Origin: Platerodrilus igneus
Lineage: Eukaryota; Arthropoda; Insecta; Coleoptera; Lycidae
Direction of reading: 5' to 3'
NCBI GenBank assembly: GCA_036346225.1
Contig: JARFIW010000588.1
Coordinates: 2,795,501 to 2,859,500 of the forward strand
Length of the DNA: 64,000 nucleotides
In this document: positions 36,214 through 49,906 of the stretch, piece after piece
How the letters are laid out: the number at the start of each line of letters is the position of its first letter
Position numbering within the stretch: position 1 is the stretch's first letter
Notes under the pieces: model-generated
What the model was told of the DNA's origin: nothing
Seen by the model: the letters and a program-made list of their open reading frames with translations, nothing else
Databases searched by the model: none
Program-made: the position numbers and the translations under genes

Positions 36214-37599
36214 GCTTTTGTGTGAAATGCTTTTAAGAACAAAATGACATTTGCAGAAATGATTGCAAGGTCTGGCTCGCAAGTAGTACTCTCATGGCTT
36301 AGGTCGTCGTCATGTACTTGGAGAATATTTGTGATGAATCGTGTTTCTATACCCCCCAGAGCAATTGCGGGAGGATCATTGGTTTTATGTTCTGTCTCAA
36401 GAGAATCAGTGTGACTGTGCTTCAAGAGACATTACCCTCTCGATTTGCAAAAGGAATTAGTGGCAACACCGTAAAGAACTGTCAACATTTATTGTATTAA
36501 ATAACAGTACCCTTCAAGCGCCATTCCAGGTATTAATTTGCATACAGCTGACAAAACATCATTATTAAATTTTACGTCATTCTAAAGTTTAGTGAATGCA
36601 CTACAGTTGACTAATTCAACAAAATTTGATGACTAATGAAGAAATAAACCAAAATGTTTGTTTAGTAGGTTATGTGAACGAAACTGTAGCTATTATCGAT
36701 AGAAGTTCGTCTTTACCAATGTGAAAACAAATTGTTTGCTACTGTCTTCGATTTATTTGTTATTATTACTTCCAAAGAGTTTCAGAATTCTCTTTGTTGA
36801 TTTTAATAATACATGTACAACAAATGGAATTTAAGAGTGAAAGAAACCAACTGAGAAAGAGTAAGGTTTGTTTAAAACTATTCGAAAGTTGAATCCGTTC
36901 CTGGACCTTAATGGTATAATCTGTGTGGAAGTCATCTTAGAAATGTTATGCTTAGTTTTGATTCCAGGCTCCCTATTCTGCTGCCTTGAAAAGACAATCC
37001 AACTCGTTTAATTATTGATTGTTTTCATACAATTTATTTACACTCAGGATTAATACTTTGCTAGTCCTACTTAGGCGACAATTTTGGATTTTATCCCCGC
37101 AAATATTTATTGAATTTTTGTGATTAATATACCAATTTAGTTGGAGAGAGTATGTGTGCTACTCAATGAATAGCCGTGGTAGTTGTTTCTTCTATAAAGG
37201 TAGAAGATTCTGCGACTGTTGAATAGAGGAGATGACTACGAGTTCAGAGCAGAAGAAAATCGGTGCTCAACATAAGGGATATTTTTGTAAAACTTCTAAC
37301 ATCTTCGTCAGGTAAATATCAGTTTTTTTATTGACCTTGACAATGTAGGGGTTCAAAGCACTTCTAATATCACAGTGTTTTTACTGACGACTCAATCGTG
37401 AGGCTTGTTCAATAGATCCGATATCACAACATATTTAATTGGCATCCAATTCGTAAGATACAATTTTAGCATGTGTAAATATTCTCAAAGAACTTTAAGG
37501 ATGTTTAGATGCAAAGTAACAAAAACCTTTCTAATCAATTGCAGATGCAAATATGTGTTGTCAAAAGCTTTTCAGATTCTTTTAGTGTAGAAATCAATA
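36214..37599. other. Anonymous region
   Basis: Homology to the other Penelope copies stops at about 36213. No gene or repeat recognised after it. Confidence 0.45.
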
Positions 37600-39570
37600 A
37601 TTCTAAGGTCACAATCAAGGAAGTTGAAATATTAATTTTCATGAATTAACAGGTGTAATAAATGTAAATATCATTAGCGGGCATATTTAATCATAGTTTA
37701 TAAAGTGTAATTGGTAAAACGCTAGCTTTAGTATAACTTTCAAAAAGCTTAATTGGCCGTTACAATGTTTGTTAAACAGAGAAAGAGATATTTTCCTAGT
37801 AGTATTTATAAAAGGTGTGAAAATGTTTTGAGAAAAACAAGCTTAACGGTTACGGGTTCTAGTAAATTCAAATGAAGAGGGTAGACAAACAACACGTTCT
37901 TAGTATTTGTTTACAAGTTTGAAAGTCGTTTTGGTCAAGGATTTCTTAATATTGTTGTAAATAAGTTATACCATAGCTAGATTCTAGGATTTCAAACAGA
38001 AAATGTGCGCAAATAACCATTGGAAAGAGGAAGTGTTAATAGCAGGCATAGAAATTACAGAGATATCATGTGTTAGGTGTTGGGTTGACTTGGGGAGAGA
38101 GCGGTAAGACAAGGAAAGATTAATAGATTGTGTTTATAGGAGGAGGATGAACATATTTTGTATATTATTTAGAGTGGTTGATTTCACCAAAAACAGATGA
38201 AACTTGTATATGAGTAACAGAGAAGGATTATTGGATTTCATATATAGAAGGGAGACAGGGCGACAGTTTTAAGATCGTTGAGGATAAATATTATTTTGGG
38301 TATTATCAAACGTGCAAATATGGTGTAAAAAGGATAGAGGATGTAGAACCCATGGTAGATTGGGATAGAGATAACTCGTGGTAAAAATATGAAATATGGA
38401 GTGAGCACGAAGTAAGAAAGAGACAATTTTCGAATGTAGATTAGAGTGAGACGACTTTAATACGTGTATTATGAGGGGCATGTGATAACTTATTTTAGTA
38501 GGTGCTAGGATTCGGCGAAATAAAGATCCGTTGCAAAGCTAAAGTGTATTTTCATGGTAAATTGTTGTTTGTAGTGTTCGAAATTCTGAGATTTCGGTGG
38601 CAGTTGAAAATTTTGTTTGTGGAATGGTCTTAACCGTTTAGAAAATTACCAAGAAGCTAGTTTGTTTGTATTGAAGAGGATGTGGTGATAGAGCTCTTTC
38701 TCTTTTGCTGGTCATCGACGCGTCCACTAATATTGGTGAAGAAATTACTGTTGGTTATTTTTTAAGTGAATTTAATATTTGAATGAAAAGTTGATAATAT
38801 CTTGCACAAGTTGGTGTAATGTTTTATGCAAAACATGTTTGAGTACTGTAAGTAAAAAAATGGCTTTATATTTTGGTGGTATGATTGCAGTCCCATGTGC
38901 ATTAGTGCATTCTAGGTAACAGATTTTTGTTTGTGAAACATTGTTTATTTTTGTGGTTATGTGGTGTGTTATGACAATTTTGTGCCTTATGGGTATATTT
39001 TATAAACTCTACGGACTAAAGAGCTACTTATTGAACGTTTATGATTTATTTATTTAACTAATTTATGTAGGAATTTATATTCATAAAATGATTTTTGTAA
39101 TATTTGATTGTGTGCAAAGTAAAAGGGACTTATGATAATTTGCAGTGCAAAATTTAGCATGAGTATTTAAAACTCTTACTATGAGCTCGTATTAAAACCA
39201 GGGGTAACGTAACATGGATGGTTAAGCTCTGTTACATTAAATTGTTTATTAAAGGATAGAATTTTATTTCGAAAATAATTTGAATGGAAAATGTAGTATG
39301 TCAAAATGATGTTGTAAATAATTTTATTGATGTGTGAAATAACAATTGACAAAGATTGTTGGTGTAAATTTTTTTTTGTTTGAATAAATAAATGTGATGT
39401 GCCGTAGTCAAGTTTTCTTTGGTAGAATAGTAGGGTAGTAATTTTTCAGATAGCAGCAGAGCAGCTATGGCATTTTTTAGCAGTAGAGGTTTTCAGGGAT
39501 TTATGTTGACCTAACAGGTATGTAAGTGAGTTTAGTACCAGGTAAGCCTCGCAATAATATACATATGCAC
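37600..39570 (+). repeat. RepY, copy 2
   Basis: Diverged counterpart of 28091-30590 in the same orientation and the same position relative to the USP pseudogene. Shows TTACCAAGAAGCTAGTTTG, CATTCTAGGTAACAGATTTTT (38910), CAAAGTAAAAGGGACTT and CTATGAGCTCGTATTAAAAC. Confidence 0.5.
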
Positions 39571-41166
39571 TTCTCTAGTTTTTTCTTTTTTTAATCTTTA
39601 AATGTGTAATAATTTGTTATAAAAAGTAAATGTACATAAAAAAATAACATTAGTTACACTTGATACAATATACACAATTTCTGAAGAAATTTCTCCACAA
39701 GCCTTATTGTTTCGATAGTTTCCGTGAGTAATTATATGCAATATGTTGGATTTTTGTGCATGATCTGCATATCCTATTGTGCAGATTATGTTATAGTAGG
39801 TCTACGGCGTCTTTCTATATCTGAATCTGAATAGTCTCTTAATAACACTCTTCTAAAATTAGTAGATAGGGGAGTAGGTGGGTATCTGCTTTCTGCAGCT
39901 AATTCTGAATAGTCTTTGAATAAAATATCTCTTAAATAAGGCGACAAGGCAGACTGTGGTAATATATTAGGATCTGGATAAATTACTTCTCTGTTGTTGC
40001 AGGTAGTCTTATACCATATAGATCTTCGAAAGTAATTCTGGTAACAATATTACCATTAAATACATACCAGTTAGCAGTATCACGTGCATATGTATAGTAA
40101 AGACTAAAATCTAAACTTGATCCGGTATGAACCACTCGGGTTCGAATCTCGACACAGTTCACTTGAAAAATGTTAGGCGAGCATTTTTCACAAAAATACA
40201 CCCTCGTTCGGATGAGAGGTAAAATGGAGGTCCCGTGTGTGAGTGTTGTCACGCACGTTAAAGATCACTACCTTGCTTGGAACAGCAAGGGTTTGGCAAA
40301 ATTTCAAATTTTCCAGGTAAAAAAAACTCTCTTCCTGGCCAATGTAGTACCTTCGGGTGGAGCATTGGAAAATCACATGTAAGGTATGAACCTCTGCCGC
40401 ATACAATTCATAATGAATCTCATCTAACTGTATATGTTGTAACAGTTTAGTTCTTTCCTTGTAACTGTATCAAATAGAAAGTACTTTAGTGTTAAAATTA
40501 ACCTAGTGGGTGGTTCCACAATTTTAGTAAATTTTCACCATTCATTAAATTACAACACTTGTCACAGTAAAATTGGTAATTTTCACATAATTTCTCTGTA
40601 CAAAGACAATAGTCTATAAATTTTTGTACCGACTGATCATAAGAGTTATTACGAAAAAAAAGCTTTAATTCGGGAAATGATCTGTTTACTCTGAATGCTG
40701 CAAACAGCACATCAATATATGGTAACATATTTGCCACTAAAAGGTCGTAGAACAATTGTCAGTTTTATCAAATTTAAAAATACGGTAAAAACATCTTCGT
40801 TTATGGGCTGAATGGCATTAATTTGTTCTTGCTCGTGTAAAAATCCAACTAAAAGTTTACAAATTCAAAACTATCGTGTTATTGTCCTTGTTCAAATCCA
40901 GGAGGCCTTGCAAGATCTAATATTTCAATTTTCGAGAGAGCATTTATTTGAGAATATTGCAGATGAGTAAATAAAATTTTTAAATGGAAAAATATAGACG
41001 TTTCTTTTGTACTAAATAAAAGGTCATTACAGAAGAGTTTTGTCATAAAAAGTGCTTGGATAATACTATTTATATAACAAGTGATTCCTAAATTAACTAG
41101 ATCAACTTTTTCTATACAATCTTGAAGAAGAATAGTTGCAGTTGAAAAAAGAGTCAGTGTTTCCAT
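39571..41166 (-). pseudogene. USP35/38-type ubiquitin protease retro-pseudogene, copy 2
   Basis: Same retrocopy as 32135-33422, in the same orientation. The Cys box region (40879-41166) again reads LGITCYINS. The middle (40498-40755) keeps a Cys-rich piece absent from copy 1: FIDYCLCTEKLCENYQFYCDKC in parts, i.e. the zinc-binding CxxC segment between the boxes of USPs. The His box is damaged (DFSLYYTYARD, where copy 1 has DSGHYYTYSHD), so the catalytic His is lost. A truncated SINE (40137-40382) splits the C-terminal part. Both copies descend from one retrocopy and then decayed separately. Confidence 0.85.
40137..40382 (+). mobile_element. 5'-truncated tRNA-derived SINE inside USP copy 2
   Basis: Starts within the B-box (CGGGTTCGAATCTCGACAC), so the A-box is missing, and ends ATCACATGTAA. 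It is flanked by GGTATGAACCACT (40124-40136) and GGTATGAACCTCT (40383-40395), a 13 bp duplication with one change. The first USP copy has this site once (near 32699), uninterrupted. The insertion therefore came after the duplication. About 90% identical to the SINE at 22974 by eye. Confidence 0.93.
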
Positions 41167-42489
41167 TCAGATTTTTTGGATTTAAAGTATTTTTTTCGTG
41201 TAATATTGACCTTTATAAAAAATTTTCACGTTTCATTTTTCTTTAGTTATTAGTTTAAGAGATCACTTTTATAATTAAATCTATTAAATTTGTCAAGCAA
41301 CTGGCAGATTAAATGAATAAATAAAGAAAACAAATGTTGATATGAGCAACTAACAATGCAATTTAATGTGATAACTATACAGTTCTGCTTTTGCTTTCTT
41401 TCATATAAACAAAAAAGACTCCCAAAATATTTGTTACGTTTATTTTCGAGATAAATTAAATACCCCCTTTTCCCTTGTTAATTCATAAGCCCGCTCGAAT
41501 AAATTCAGTTTCTATTCTTAAATTCTTCAACAAAACCCTATGTATTTTACCTGTTCAGAATAAGCCCACTTTACAATAATTTTTAAAGCAAATTTATTTG
41601 CTTGGAAACGACAAGTTTATGATAAAATTTAAATAAGTTAATACCTTGTTTTAGGTATCTTTTAATTTGTTAAACATTCCGATAACGTATAATTGTTTTC
41701 TCTATTGTTCCAGGTTACAGACTTGTCGAACTAAGGTTGCGCACTATCTGATAAAACCGTGTTTTTCAGTTTATTAATCGCTTCTTGATAACAATATGAC
41801 TTGGAGCTCACAGATTGATGTTCACTTTCTTTTCGAAAATGTTAAAAGTACTCATCGGAATTGCTAGATTCTTCGTTCCATTTTCTTTATGAAAATTTCG
41901 CACACACTTTTAGCGTGCTTCCTGCGAGGGATACAATAGTCCTTGAATTGCCGCTCCTGGAAGTATAGAAGGCTGCACCAGTGGCGTGGTTTCAGGTCCA
42001 TCTGTCCCGCTCTGGTCCTAGGAACGAACGAGAGATCCAACACCTTAAACACGCTGGTGAGTGTTTCGTCCCTAGTTACGTTGAGCCCCTATATATTTGG
42101 ACTTCCCTGTTTAAACTCATGCATGCATAAAATTACTTCGCCTGTACGAAAACTTTGAAATTATTTTGAAGCTCATTGCCATGTTCTGAATGTAGTACTA
42201 TCTGTTTTAACTAACTACAAAACAAAAGGATATACTACTTATTACTGTGTAACTGGATTAAAATGCTTAATGGATAACTGATTTAAAATGCTTACTTTTA
42301 CGCGAGATGATGTATTTTTGTATTTATTGCGGCACATATATGTAATGAATTAGGTATTTACATTGATGATTTAGAGCTGTGGTTTTTAGCATTGTACTTT
42401 GGTAATTTTTCTCTGGGTAAGTCAGATGGGAAGGGACCTAAAAACTACAGCTCACCAGTTTAAGTGGTAATTTTTTGTTGAGTTTCTCT

Positions 42490-42491
<2 letters not shown>
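41167..42491 (+). repeat. RepZ, copy 3
   Basis: Close copy of 33423-34763, including CTGGTGAGTGTTTCG at about 42056. It is cut at GTTTCTCTTGATATA by the (TA)n insertion. The sequence that should follow is at 49939. Confidence 0.65.
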
Positions 42492-42548
<57 letters not shown>

Positions 42549-42551
<3 letters not shown>

Positions 42552-44640
42552 CTCATATTTAGACCAGGGTAGAAAATTAAATAATCACATTAAATAATTT
42601 TAATCACCGTGTATAAGGAATTTCATTAAATAATACGTTATTAAAACCATGAAGCATAAATAAACTCGGTTGTTTCAGTAAAAATAAGAAATTTAAATTA
42701 TTTATAAGACGCTTTATATCAAAAGAAGCAGTATTGAAAAGCTCTGCGTGTAATGTAATTATTCCTAAACAAAGAGAAATTACGTGCAAAGTTTATATTA
42801 ATTAACTCTATTTAAGTAACCGGTAGTAAAACAAAGTGTACCTATAATAATTAATATTTAAGTTGTATTCGCTAAAAATGAAAAGGATAGAAATCAATTT
42901 TAATTGGAGTTAATTAAACCGTTAATAACATATAATACCTATAGAAACTTGTAAAAACCCAAGATTAAAATACCACGGAATAAAGCTCTGAGAATTAATA
43001 TTATTTTGAACACCTGCGTAGTTTAAATATCACATTCGGCGTAAATTCTGCAGATAATTAATGTTTCAAAGAATCTTGGGGAAAACGTCGCATAATAGTT
43101 ACGAGAATTGCTAAAGCTGGGTATTTCACACTCCATGTGGACTAAAATAATCGATAATAAAGAATATCAAGTTGCACCAATAAGAACACGGTAGAGAAGG
43201 AAAGAGAAAATGCGTCAAGCAAAGACACATATTGTAGAAGGCGGGATTTAAGCAACGTCACGGGAGTCACAATTGGTTAAAAATAGGATGCAAATATCAG
43301 AGGTAGAACAACAATTTCTGTACAAAATCAATTAGTTTTTCTCGGACATGCTTGTGTGCCGTGTGGAAATTTTCTGAGATTTGAATGGGGCAGTGAAAAT
43401 TGTAAAAATCGACGTCGAGCAACAGACTGGGAACATAGAATGAGGAATTCTTTAGAATTACCCGTTTTAGAGACTCGACCGACAGACAGGCTTTTTGCTA
43501 TATATACCGAGATGAAGATAAACAAGCCCTCTTAGACTTTTGACGATTCGATGCGTTAAAAGCTCGTACATACGCGACTTGATTGAAGATGTTAAACCGT
43601 GCATTTTAGTGATTCAAAATAGCTTGTTATTTACGTGCTAACATGAATGTACTTCAGTGCACTTAGATACAAGGTAATAAAATTTAGTTTCACTGTACCA
43701 ATTAGCAAAATTTACAACGACGAATGTATACACAAAAGTAGGCAGTTTTGGCGTATAGGGGTGACAGAAGCACGAATTTCTTTGCTATTTTTCGGGGGTG
43801 TTAATAATTAAATGGTTCAAATACGTGTCTGGATCCATGAATCAAGGGTCAGATAAACACAGATGAGTTCCGGAAAGGCCCAGAAACGACTTTGAATGGA
43901 TGGTGATGGAGCAAATTTTAAAAGCGTAGAGAATCAGAAGCCGTAAATATAATCCTGTTGAATGGTGTGATTAACTAAAGAAACGATACTTTGAAGCTAC
44001 GAGGACAGTAACCTTCAGGTAAATTATACTATTTTGTTTGACATTTTGTGTGTATTGAATGACTTTATAATTGATTTACTTTAAATGGACATTAGTGAAA
44101 TTGTTCTAACCATAAAAGTTTAATTTTAAGATGAAATTTGCTTGTTTAAGTAAAAGGGTATTTTGTTTTGATGTTCGGGAATATGATGAAACTTTGGGTA
44201 TGTCTTTGAGCTCAATTAGACGAACCTGGTTAATTAACGTAAAGGGGTGGTAGATGCTCCCTTTATACTCAGACTCCGGTCTGCTTATATTGTTATATTA
44301 ATTAGTAGGCATCCAACAAGGACTTTAATTGTGGATGCACAGTAAAATGATAATAAAATTAATCTTGAAATTCTTTTTAAAACTGAAATTTATGCTGAGT
44401 TTTAAATTTGAAATTTTAATGTATTCTGAATATTGATGTAAATAGAGTTAACGTTGATGTTTTTGGTAGGAATGTGTTTGTTTTTTTTTTATGAATGAGA
44501 AGGTTTATAACATTAGGTGAGCAGCCGATGCGAAAAGCGTAGTTCACGGATTTTAAAGGATTCACAGCATTTCTTGACGCCCAAACTGTGGGGCTCAAAT
44601 GTTTTTTTGGAAGGGCCAGTACCTGCAGATATGAGAAGAT
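42549..44640 (+). repeat. Composite unit U1, copy 2
   Basis: Aligns with 19321-21110, with one extra stretch of about 170 bp (42612-42780). It keeps the TATA-like GCTATATATACC near 43496 and the donor-like ACCTTCAGGTAAATTATAC at 44009-44028. CCAAT-like ACAATTGG is near 43270. Confidence 0.65.
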
Positions 44641-44664
44641 TCACAGCAATATATATTGCTGTGA
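44641..44664. repeat. Perfect 24 bp palindrome, unexpanded form
   Basis: TCACAGCAA TATATA TTGCTGTGA, perfectly self-complementary. It is the counterpart of the expanded tract at 21102. Confidence 0.92.
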
Positions 44665-46558
44665 TAAGGGGTTGCTTAAGGGTGCACGTTATAGTAAAGG
44701 TCGTTCAGGAATGAGTAATTAGAATAGGCAGCAGAAACTGCACTTATTTAAGGAAATAATTAAGAAATAGACATAGTTTGTAGATAGTAAGTAGTCAACA
44801 CCCTGTATATAAAGTAGAAATAGTTTTGGGCAACGCAGGTAAACATAGGAAGACGCATAGTTGGCGTAGGAATGAGAAATACATGTATTAAGTAGATAGT
44901 AAATATTAAATACCCTGTAGATAAAGTTTAGTTAATTTAGGTAAAACAAATAAGGATATTTTTCAGTGGAAGCACGTGTATATTTAGAAATAAATGATAA
45001 AGTGTAATTAGACACGCATTAAAAAAAAGAGTTCCAGACGATTAAATTAATACGGATATAGAAATAGAGTTTCAGGTAGTTAATATAAATGCGTACAAAG
45101 ATCTAACCATTTTGATAAGAGAAATGATTAAAAATTGCGTGAATCGCATGTAAACATGAAAATTTAAAGTCGAGTTGCATCAGTTGTTTATGGAAAAGCA
45201 AGTAATCTATCAAAATACAGCATGTTGATAACGAAAGACATCTGCGGGCAGGTTGTGATTATGGGGAATCGTGGAGCATTACATCAGAAACTGCTCTAAA
45301 TGAAATTATTTGATTGGTCAGAAACAAGCGACGAGTTCTAGACCGTACCCACGGATGGAATGGAAATTCGAGAATATATTAGCAAACACCTTGATAAGAA
45401 AGTCAGTTTTGAACTCAACGAAGGCCGAAGTGCGTTGCCATTAAAACAAAGTAATACGTAATAATTATAAAAGTGAAATAAAATGAGTGCGAATATGAAG
45501 ATTATAATTGCCGTTTAAACGTAAGTACGCTTTTAATAAATTTATTGTAAACTACGACATAAAAATAATAGGGTTTCGAGGTCTGAGGGAAATAGACTAT
45601 GATTCTGATGTTAAGGGAAAAATACAGTAATACAATTTAGATGTCCAGGGGAAAAGAAGAATAATACAATTTTGAAGTACAGGGGTGAAACAAACTACAA
45701 TTTTAAGTCTGGGGCAACAATGATAAAAGTCTAAGTTTGAAGAATTGAAATAAATTGAGGTGTATAATTTAATAATGGTGGTCCATAGCGTAATGGCAAT
45801 AATTTGAATGGAATCCAGAATTGGGGAAGATCATTTTTATTGGAAGCGTCGATGTGAAAAAAAAAGATAAAACCAGGTCAGATTTTTAGTTATAAGACAT
45901 TTGTTTTCTATATAAATTTTTATTTTATTTTTAATATTGAATTTGCTAAATATGATATGCTTGTGAAGAAGTCAACAAAAGAGGTTGCATACGTATAGAA
46001 TGAGTAATATGATAACAGGTTTAGAATATTCTACACTTTGTTGGTAAAGATAATAAGTTTTTTTGGTGACTTTGGGTTTTTGAGTACATAGTAGATGGTT
46101 GTTAATAAATGAAATTTATAAGGTTAACTAATTGAAAATGTAATAGAAATAATTTCAAAAGCTGTACATAACATATTGGTTTCATTATATAAAATCGAAA
46201 TTTACTGAATTTTATAATTCCAAATAAATGCTAGCCGAGGTCATAAGATTTAAATAGTACAAAGGCGGAGCCACAAGTTGAATAGGAAATTGATAACCCG
46301 TAAGGCGGTAACGTATCGAATTTTGCCATTGGTAGATAAAGTTGTTTAAAGATAAAGTCCAGTTGATAGCAATATTAAGAAGACAGCCGGCGGAGGAGAT
46401 AACTACAATTTATAGTGAATATTAAAATGGTGGTCCAATAATTTAGAGTACGTAGAAAATGAATAAGGCGCACAACGAAGAGGATCAAGAATTCCAGTTC
46501 ATAAAAAATAGAAATAACAGCCCAAAGAAGGGGCAGGAAAATTACGCGAATAGTATAG

Positions 46559-46559
<1 letters not shown>
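44665..46559 (+). repeat. Composite unit U2, copy 2
   Basis: Aligns with 21148-23383 without the SINE. ACACCCTGTATATAAAGTA is near 44799, GATTGGTCAG near 45312, CCGTTTAAACGTAAGTAC near 45513, and ATTTTGCCATTGGTAG near 46319. Confidence 0.65.
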
Positions 46560-46601
<42 letters not shown>

Positions 46602-46606
<5 letters not shown>

Positions 46607-48309
46607 AATAAATGAGCAAATTAGCAATGCACCAAATTCCCCTATAATTTCCTTTCTTTAATTAATAATTTACTAACTTCTCTATTGGGTCTTTAAATCT
46701 GCGCCTCGACCAATGAAACTCTTATCTCAGGTTAATTTTGTGAATAAATCTATCTTTGCATACAGCGTGGGTTCTGAACTGGATACAGATGTACGTGACA
46801 CTGCCAGTTAAATGACCTCTAGTTAATTCTATATAAGCAATTTCTAAATGTGACAGTGTAAACAATTACTTGAAAAATACGCATAGTAAAACAGTTTATA
46901 TTAGTTAATAAATTAAGATTTCAATGGAGTATAACGGGTTAAGTGTTTAAAATATGACACTGATAAACTAATATCTGAATTCCAATGAAACGTCTTGCTG
47001 CTGAACAATAAAGCTCCACTGCTTACAGCTACGACTCGAAACAGGTGCGGGTTCTTAATACCTGAAGATAAGTACGTTTTAAAATTTTGAATTACAGAAT
47101 TTACGCTTTTTATTTTAGGGTTTAAGGTACGCCAAAAATCTTTAGATACACTTATACTATCGCCGTTGGTCTTATCAGGAATCTTAGCTCCGTGAAATCA
47201 ACACCGTGCTCGACACCAAAGGTTCAGCAATCCCAGCGTTTCTGATAGCACCACTTTGAAACTCGTCTGTCTTCACAAAAAACTCCCAGAAATAAAATGG
47301 TCAATAGTACTACAATGACACGGACTCTTGCATTTATCACTTTTTAATATCAACGGTTCCTTTATACTTTGAATGTCACAGATACATTTTTAACATACGT
47401 TGAATTTTATGTTGGAGATTACAATAATAATAAAAGATATACAATTCGTAAAATGTTACAAAAAAGATTATACTTTTAGTTCTATATTTTGTAAAGCTCT
47501 TTTTTCACAGTCTTTTCTTTTTCAAATTTAGTTTTCCTTCTTATTTATCTTATCTCCTTGAATATCCCTCTCAAAACATTAAACCAGCCTACTCTTTACA
47601 ATTCTACCCCAACTAACATTCTATGATCCATCTTTTTATTATCAGATCTTATTGCTCTTATCAAATTCTAATTTGAAGTAAACTAATACACAAATGTCAT
47701 CGGCCGTAAATTTATAAATTTTGATTGATATTTTAATATTTTAATCCTAACAACACGTGCTAAATAATTTCTTTTTAGATGAGTTGGATGTCTACAAAGT
47801 TGTAAGAAGTGAAATTCAATGATATAATGTGCTTACGACTATATACTGAAAAGTAAATAAAATTTCTACATCTTATAACTAACTTAAATCTAATAAAAAC
47901 ATGCTAATTGACTTTAATTTTTTTAGGCTTTACGTACATATTCAAATGAAAGTGAAAGTTTAACATCTTATACCTAACTTAAACCTAATGAAAACGTACT
48001 AAGTGACTTCAAATTTTAGCTTTACATACATATTCACATGGCAGTGAAGTTTCCTTTTAAATATTGAAACAAAATTTTATGATATACAAGCAACAGCAGT
48101 TCACTTCATTGGAACATACTTTTCAAATTTACTTTACGAAATCACCAACACCCAATTTGAAATCTTAAAACTTCATTTTCTCTGAAATATCATTTTACAT
48201 ATCTTTAACAAGTAACTGCCCTCAACAGCTCCTTCATCAATCATTTTACGAACTAGAAGTCTATATCTGAGTGGTACTTCAGTGCGTCAAGGTTCAAATA
48301 TCATATATC

Positions 48310-48311
<2 letters not shown>
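46602..48311 (-). repeat. Composite unit U3-like, inverted
   Basis: Read on the minus strand, its right third (46690-46830) matches 49636-49780: TTAACTAGAGG, CTGGCAGTG, AACCCACGCTGT / ACCCACACTGT and AACCTGAGATAAG in the same order and spacing. It therefore forms an inverted pair with the next unit around the (TA)n at 48312-48349. It contains an approximately 95 bp tandem duplication at 47869-48055. Confidence 0.6.
47869..48055. repeat. Approximately 95 bp tandem duplication
   Basis: Two adjacent copies begin CATCTTATAACTAACTTAAA and CATCTTATACCTAACTTAAA and run in parallel through TTTACGTACATATTCAAATG / TTTACATACATATTCACATG to GTGAAAGTTT / GTGAAGTTTC. Confidence 0.8.
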
Positions 48312-48349
<38 letters not shown>

Positions 48350-48352
<3 letters not shown>

Positions 48353-49902
48353 ATGTTATGTAAGGTTCTATATATTATCCAAGGTTAGACGCACTTATTT
48401 ACTACTCATATTTATGAAATATCCAATTTAAAACTAATGATAAACAAGATCGTACAAAATTTAATTACTGAACTAATATCGAATGCTATTTCAGTGTGAT
48501 AGAGCTTTTTGAGATTTCAAATAGGTGTTTATTTAATTTAATTTATAAAAATCAAATGTAATTCCATTTGAGGAAGCTTCTGTGGATTGTTTCAAATGTT
48601 TATGTTCACTATTTGAATGGACACTACTGTTTGTTAAAAGTAAGACATACCACAAGATCTAAAAAAATAAGTCATTTAGCATGTTTTAGTAGAAATAAGT
48701 AGTTATAAGATGTAAAATTAATGTTTGTTTAATGTATGTTCACTATATGTATGTTTATTATAAATAATTAGGTACCATAATATTTGAAACACAATTCATT
48801 AGTATTATTAGAAAATAATTATAAGTAAATGGAAAATTGAAAACAAGATGTAACAAATGGAAAGTAGGACCAAGTGATCCAAATGAAAGGTTTTGAAAAA
48901 GTGATTAGAGATGTTTGTAAATAATTGATCAAGGAGTGTAATTTTAATTAACTTTATAGATGTAGTAGGCAAATGAAAATTGTTTTTTTAAGAGATCTCC
49001 TAGGTGAGAAGAAATAAATAAAATGGGCTTATAAAATTTGTAATAGAGAGGATAGATGTGTTTTACCTGCTCTCGTGTTTTTATTCAAGTATTAAGAGCT
49101 GAAGCTAGTTGAAAGAGAAATTCTGAAGTTAAAAGAGGTTTTTGTGCAACGTGTAGTAAATTTAAAAGTGAAATGTGTTTGGCTTCCAAGCTGATGTGAA
49201 TTGAGGTACCGAGAGCTGAAAAGAGTCCAGAAGATTCCATTATTCTGAGCTGTGTTCCCGCAGTGATAGTTTGAACGAGTCCTAAATTAGATAGCCGATT
49301 CTGAGTATCATTTTTCATTATAATATCCTTTTAGTATTTCTAAAGCCTAAAATTAAAGCGTGAAATTTTAAATACAATATATTAAAACTTAAAATTTAAC
49401 AGGTAATCGTGCACTTCCAAGTTTTGGTGGTCTATTTGCAGTCCAGGGTCCATTATTGTAAACGCAGGAGGACTTCAATGGAATTACAGGTATAAAACAA
49501 CTTAGTTCTTATATTTGTAACACTTAAAAAGCTGTATTATTCATTGAAATCTAAAAATTTTATCAAAAGTTAAGCATTCTAACTTTGTTTATTTTCTGAA
49601 TACAAATGGTAGTAAAGATCACACCCAGTTTTAGAGCAAGTATATAAAAATTAACTAGAGGGGGCTGTATCTGGCAGTGGTTAATAAATAGGCATACAGT
49701 TTTGTACCCACACTGTTTGTTTATTATTATTAAAATTCATTAAAAAACCTGAGATAAGTTTCAATAAGCCGTGGCATATTACTGGTTCACAACAAAATTT
49801 ACTTTTATCCATTTATTAAATATAATATAACAAAGAAAAGGCCCAAATATAAATACTGATAAATATTAAGGAAACGTAGCAGACATACTACGACGAGATA
49901 TA

Positions 49903-49906
<4 letters not shown>
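48350..49906 (+). repeat. Composite unit U3, copy 2 (right arm)
   Basis: Right-end motifs CCTGAGATAAGTTTCAATAAGCCG and GTGGCAT (49749-49777) match the right arm of insertion 1. A donor-like ACAGGTAATCGTG is near 49399. It ends at (TA)n, after which the Penelope copy B begins. Confidence 0.55.
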
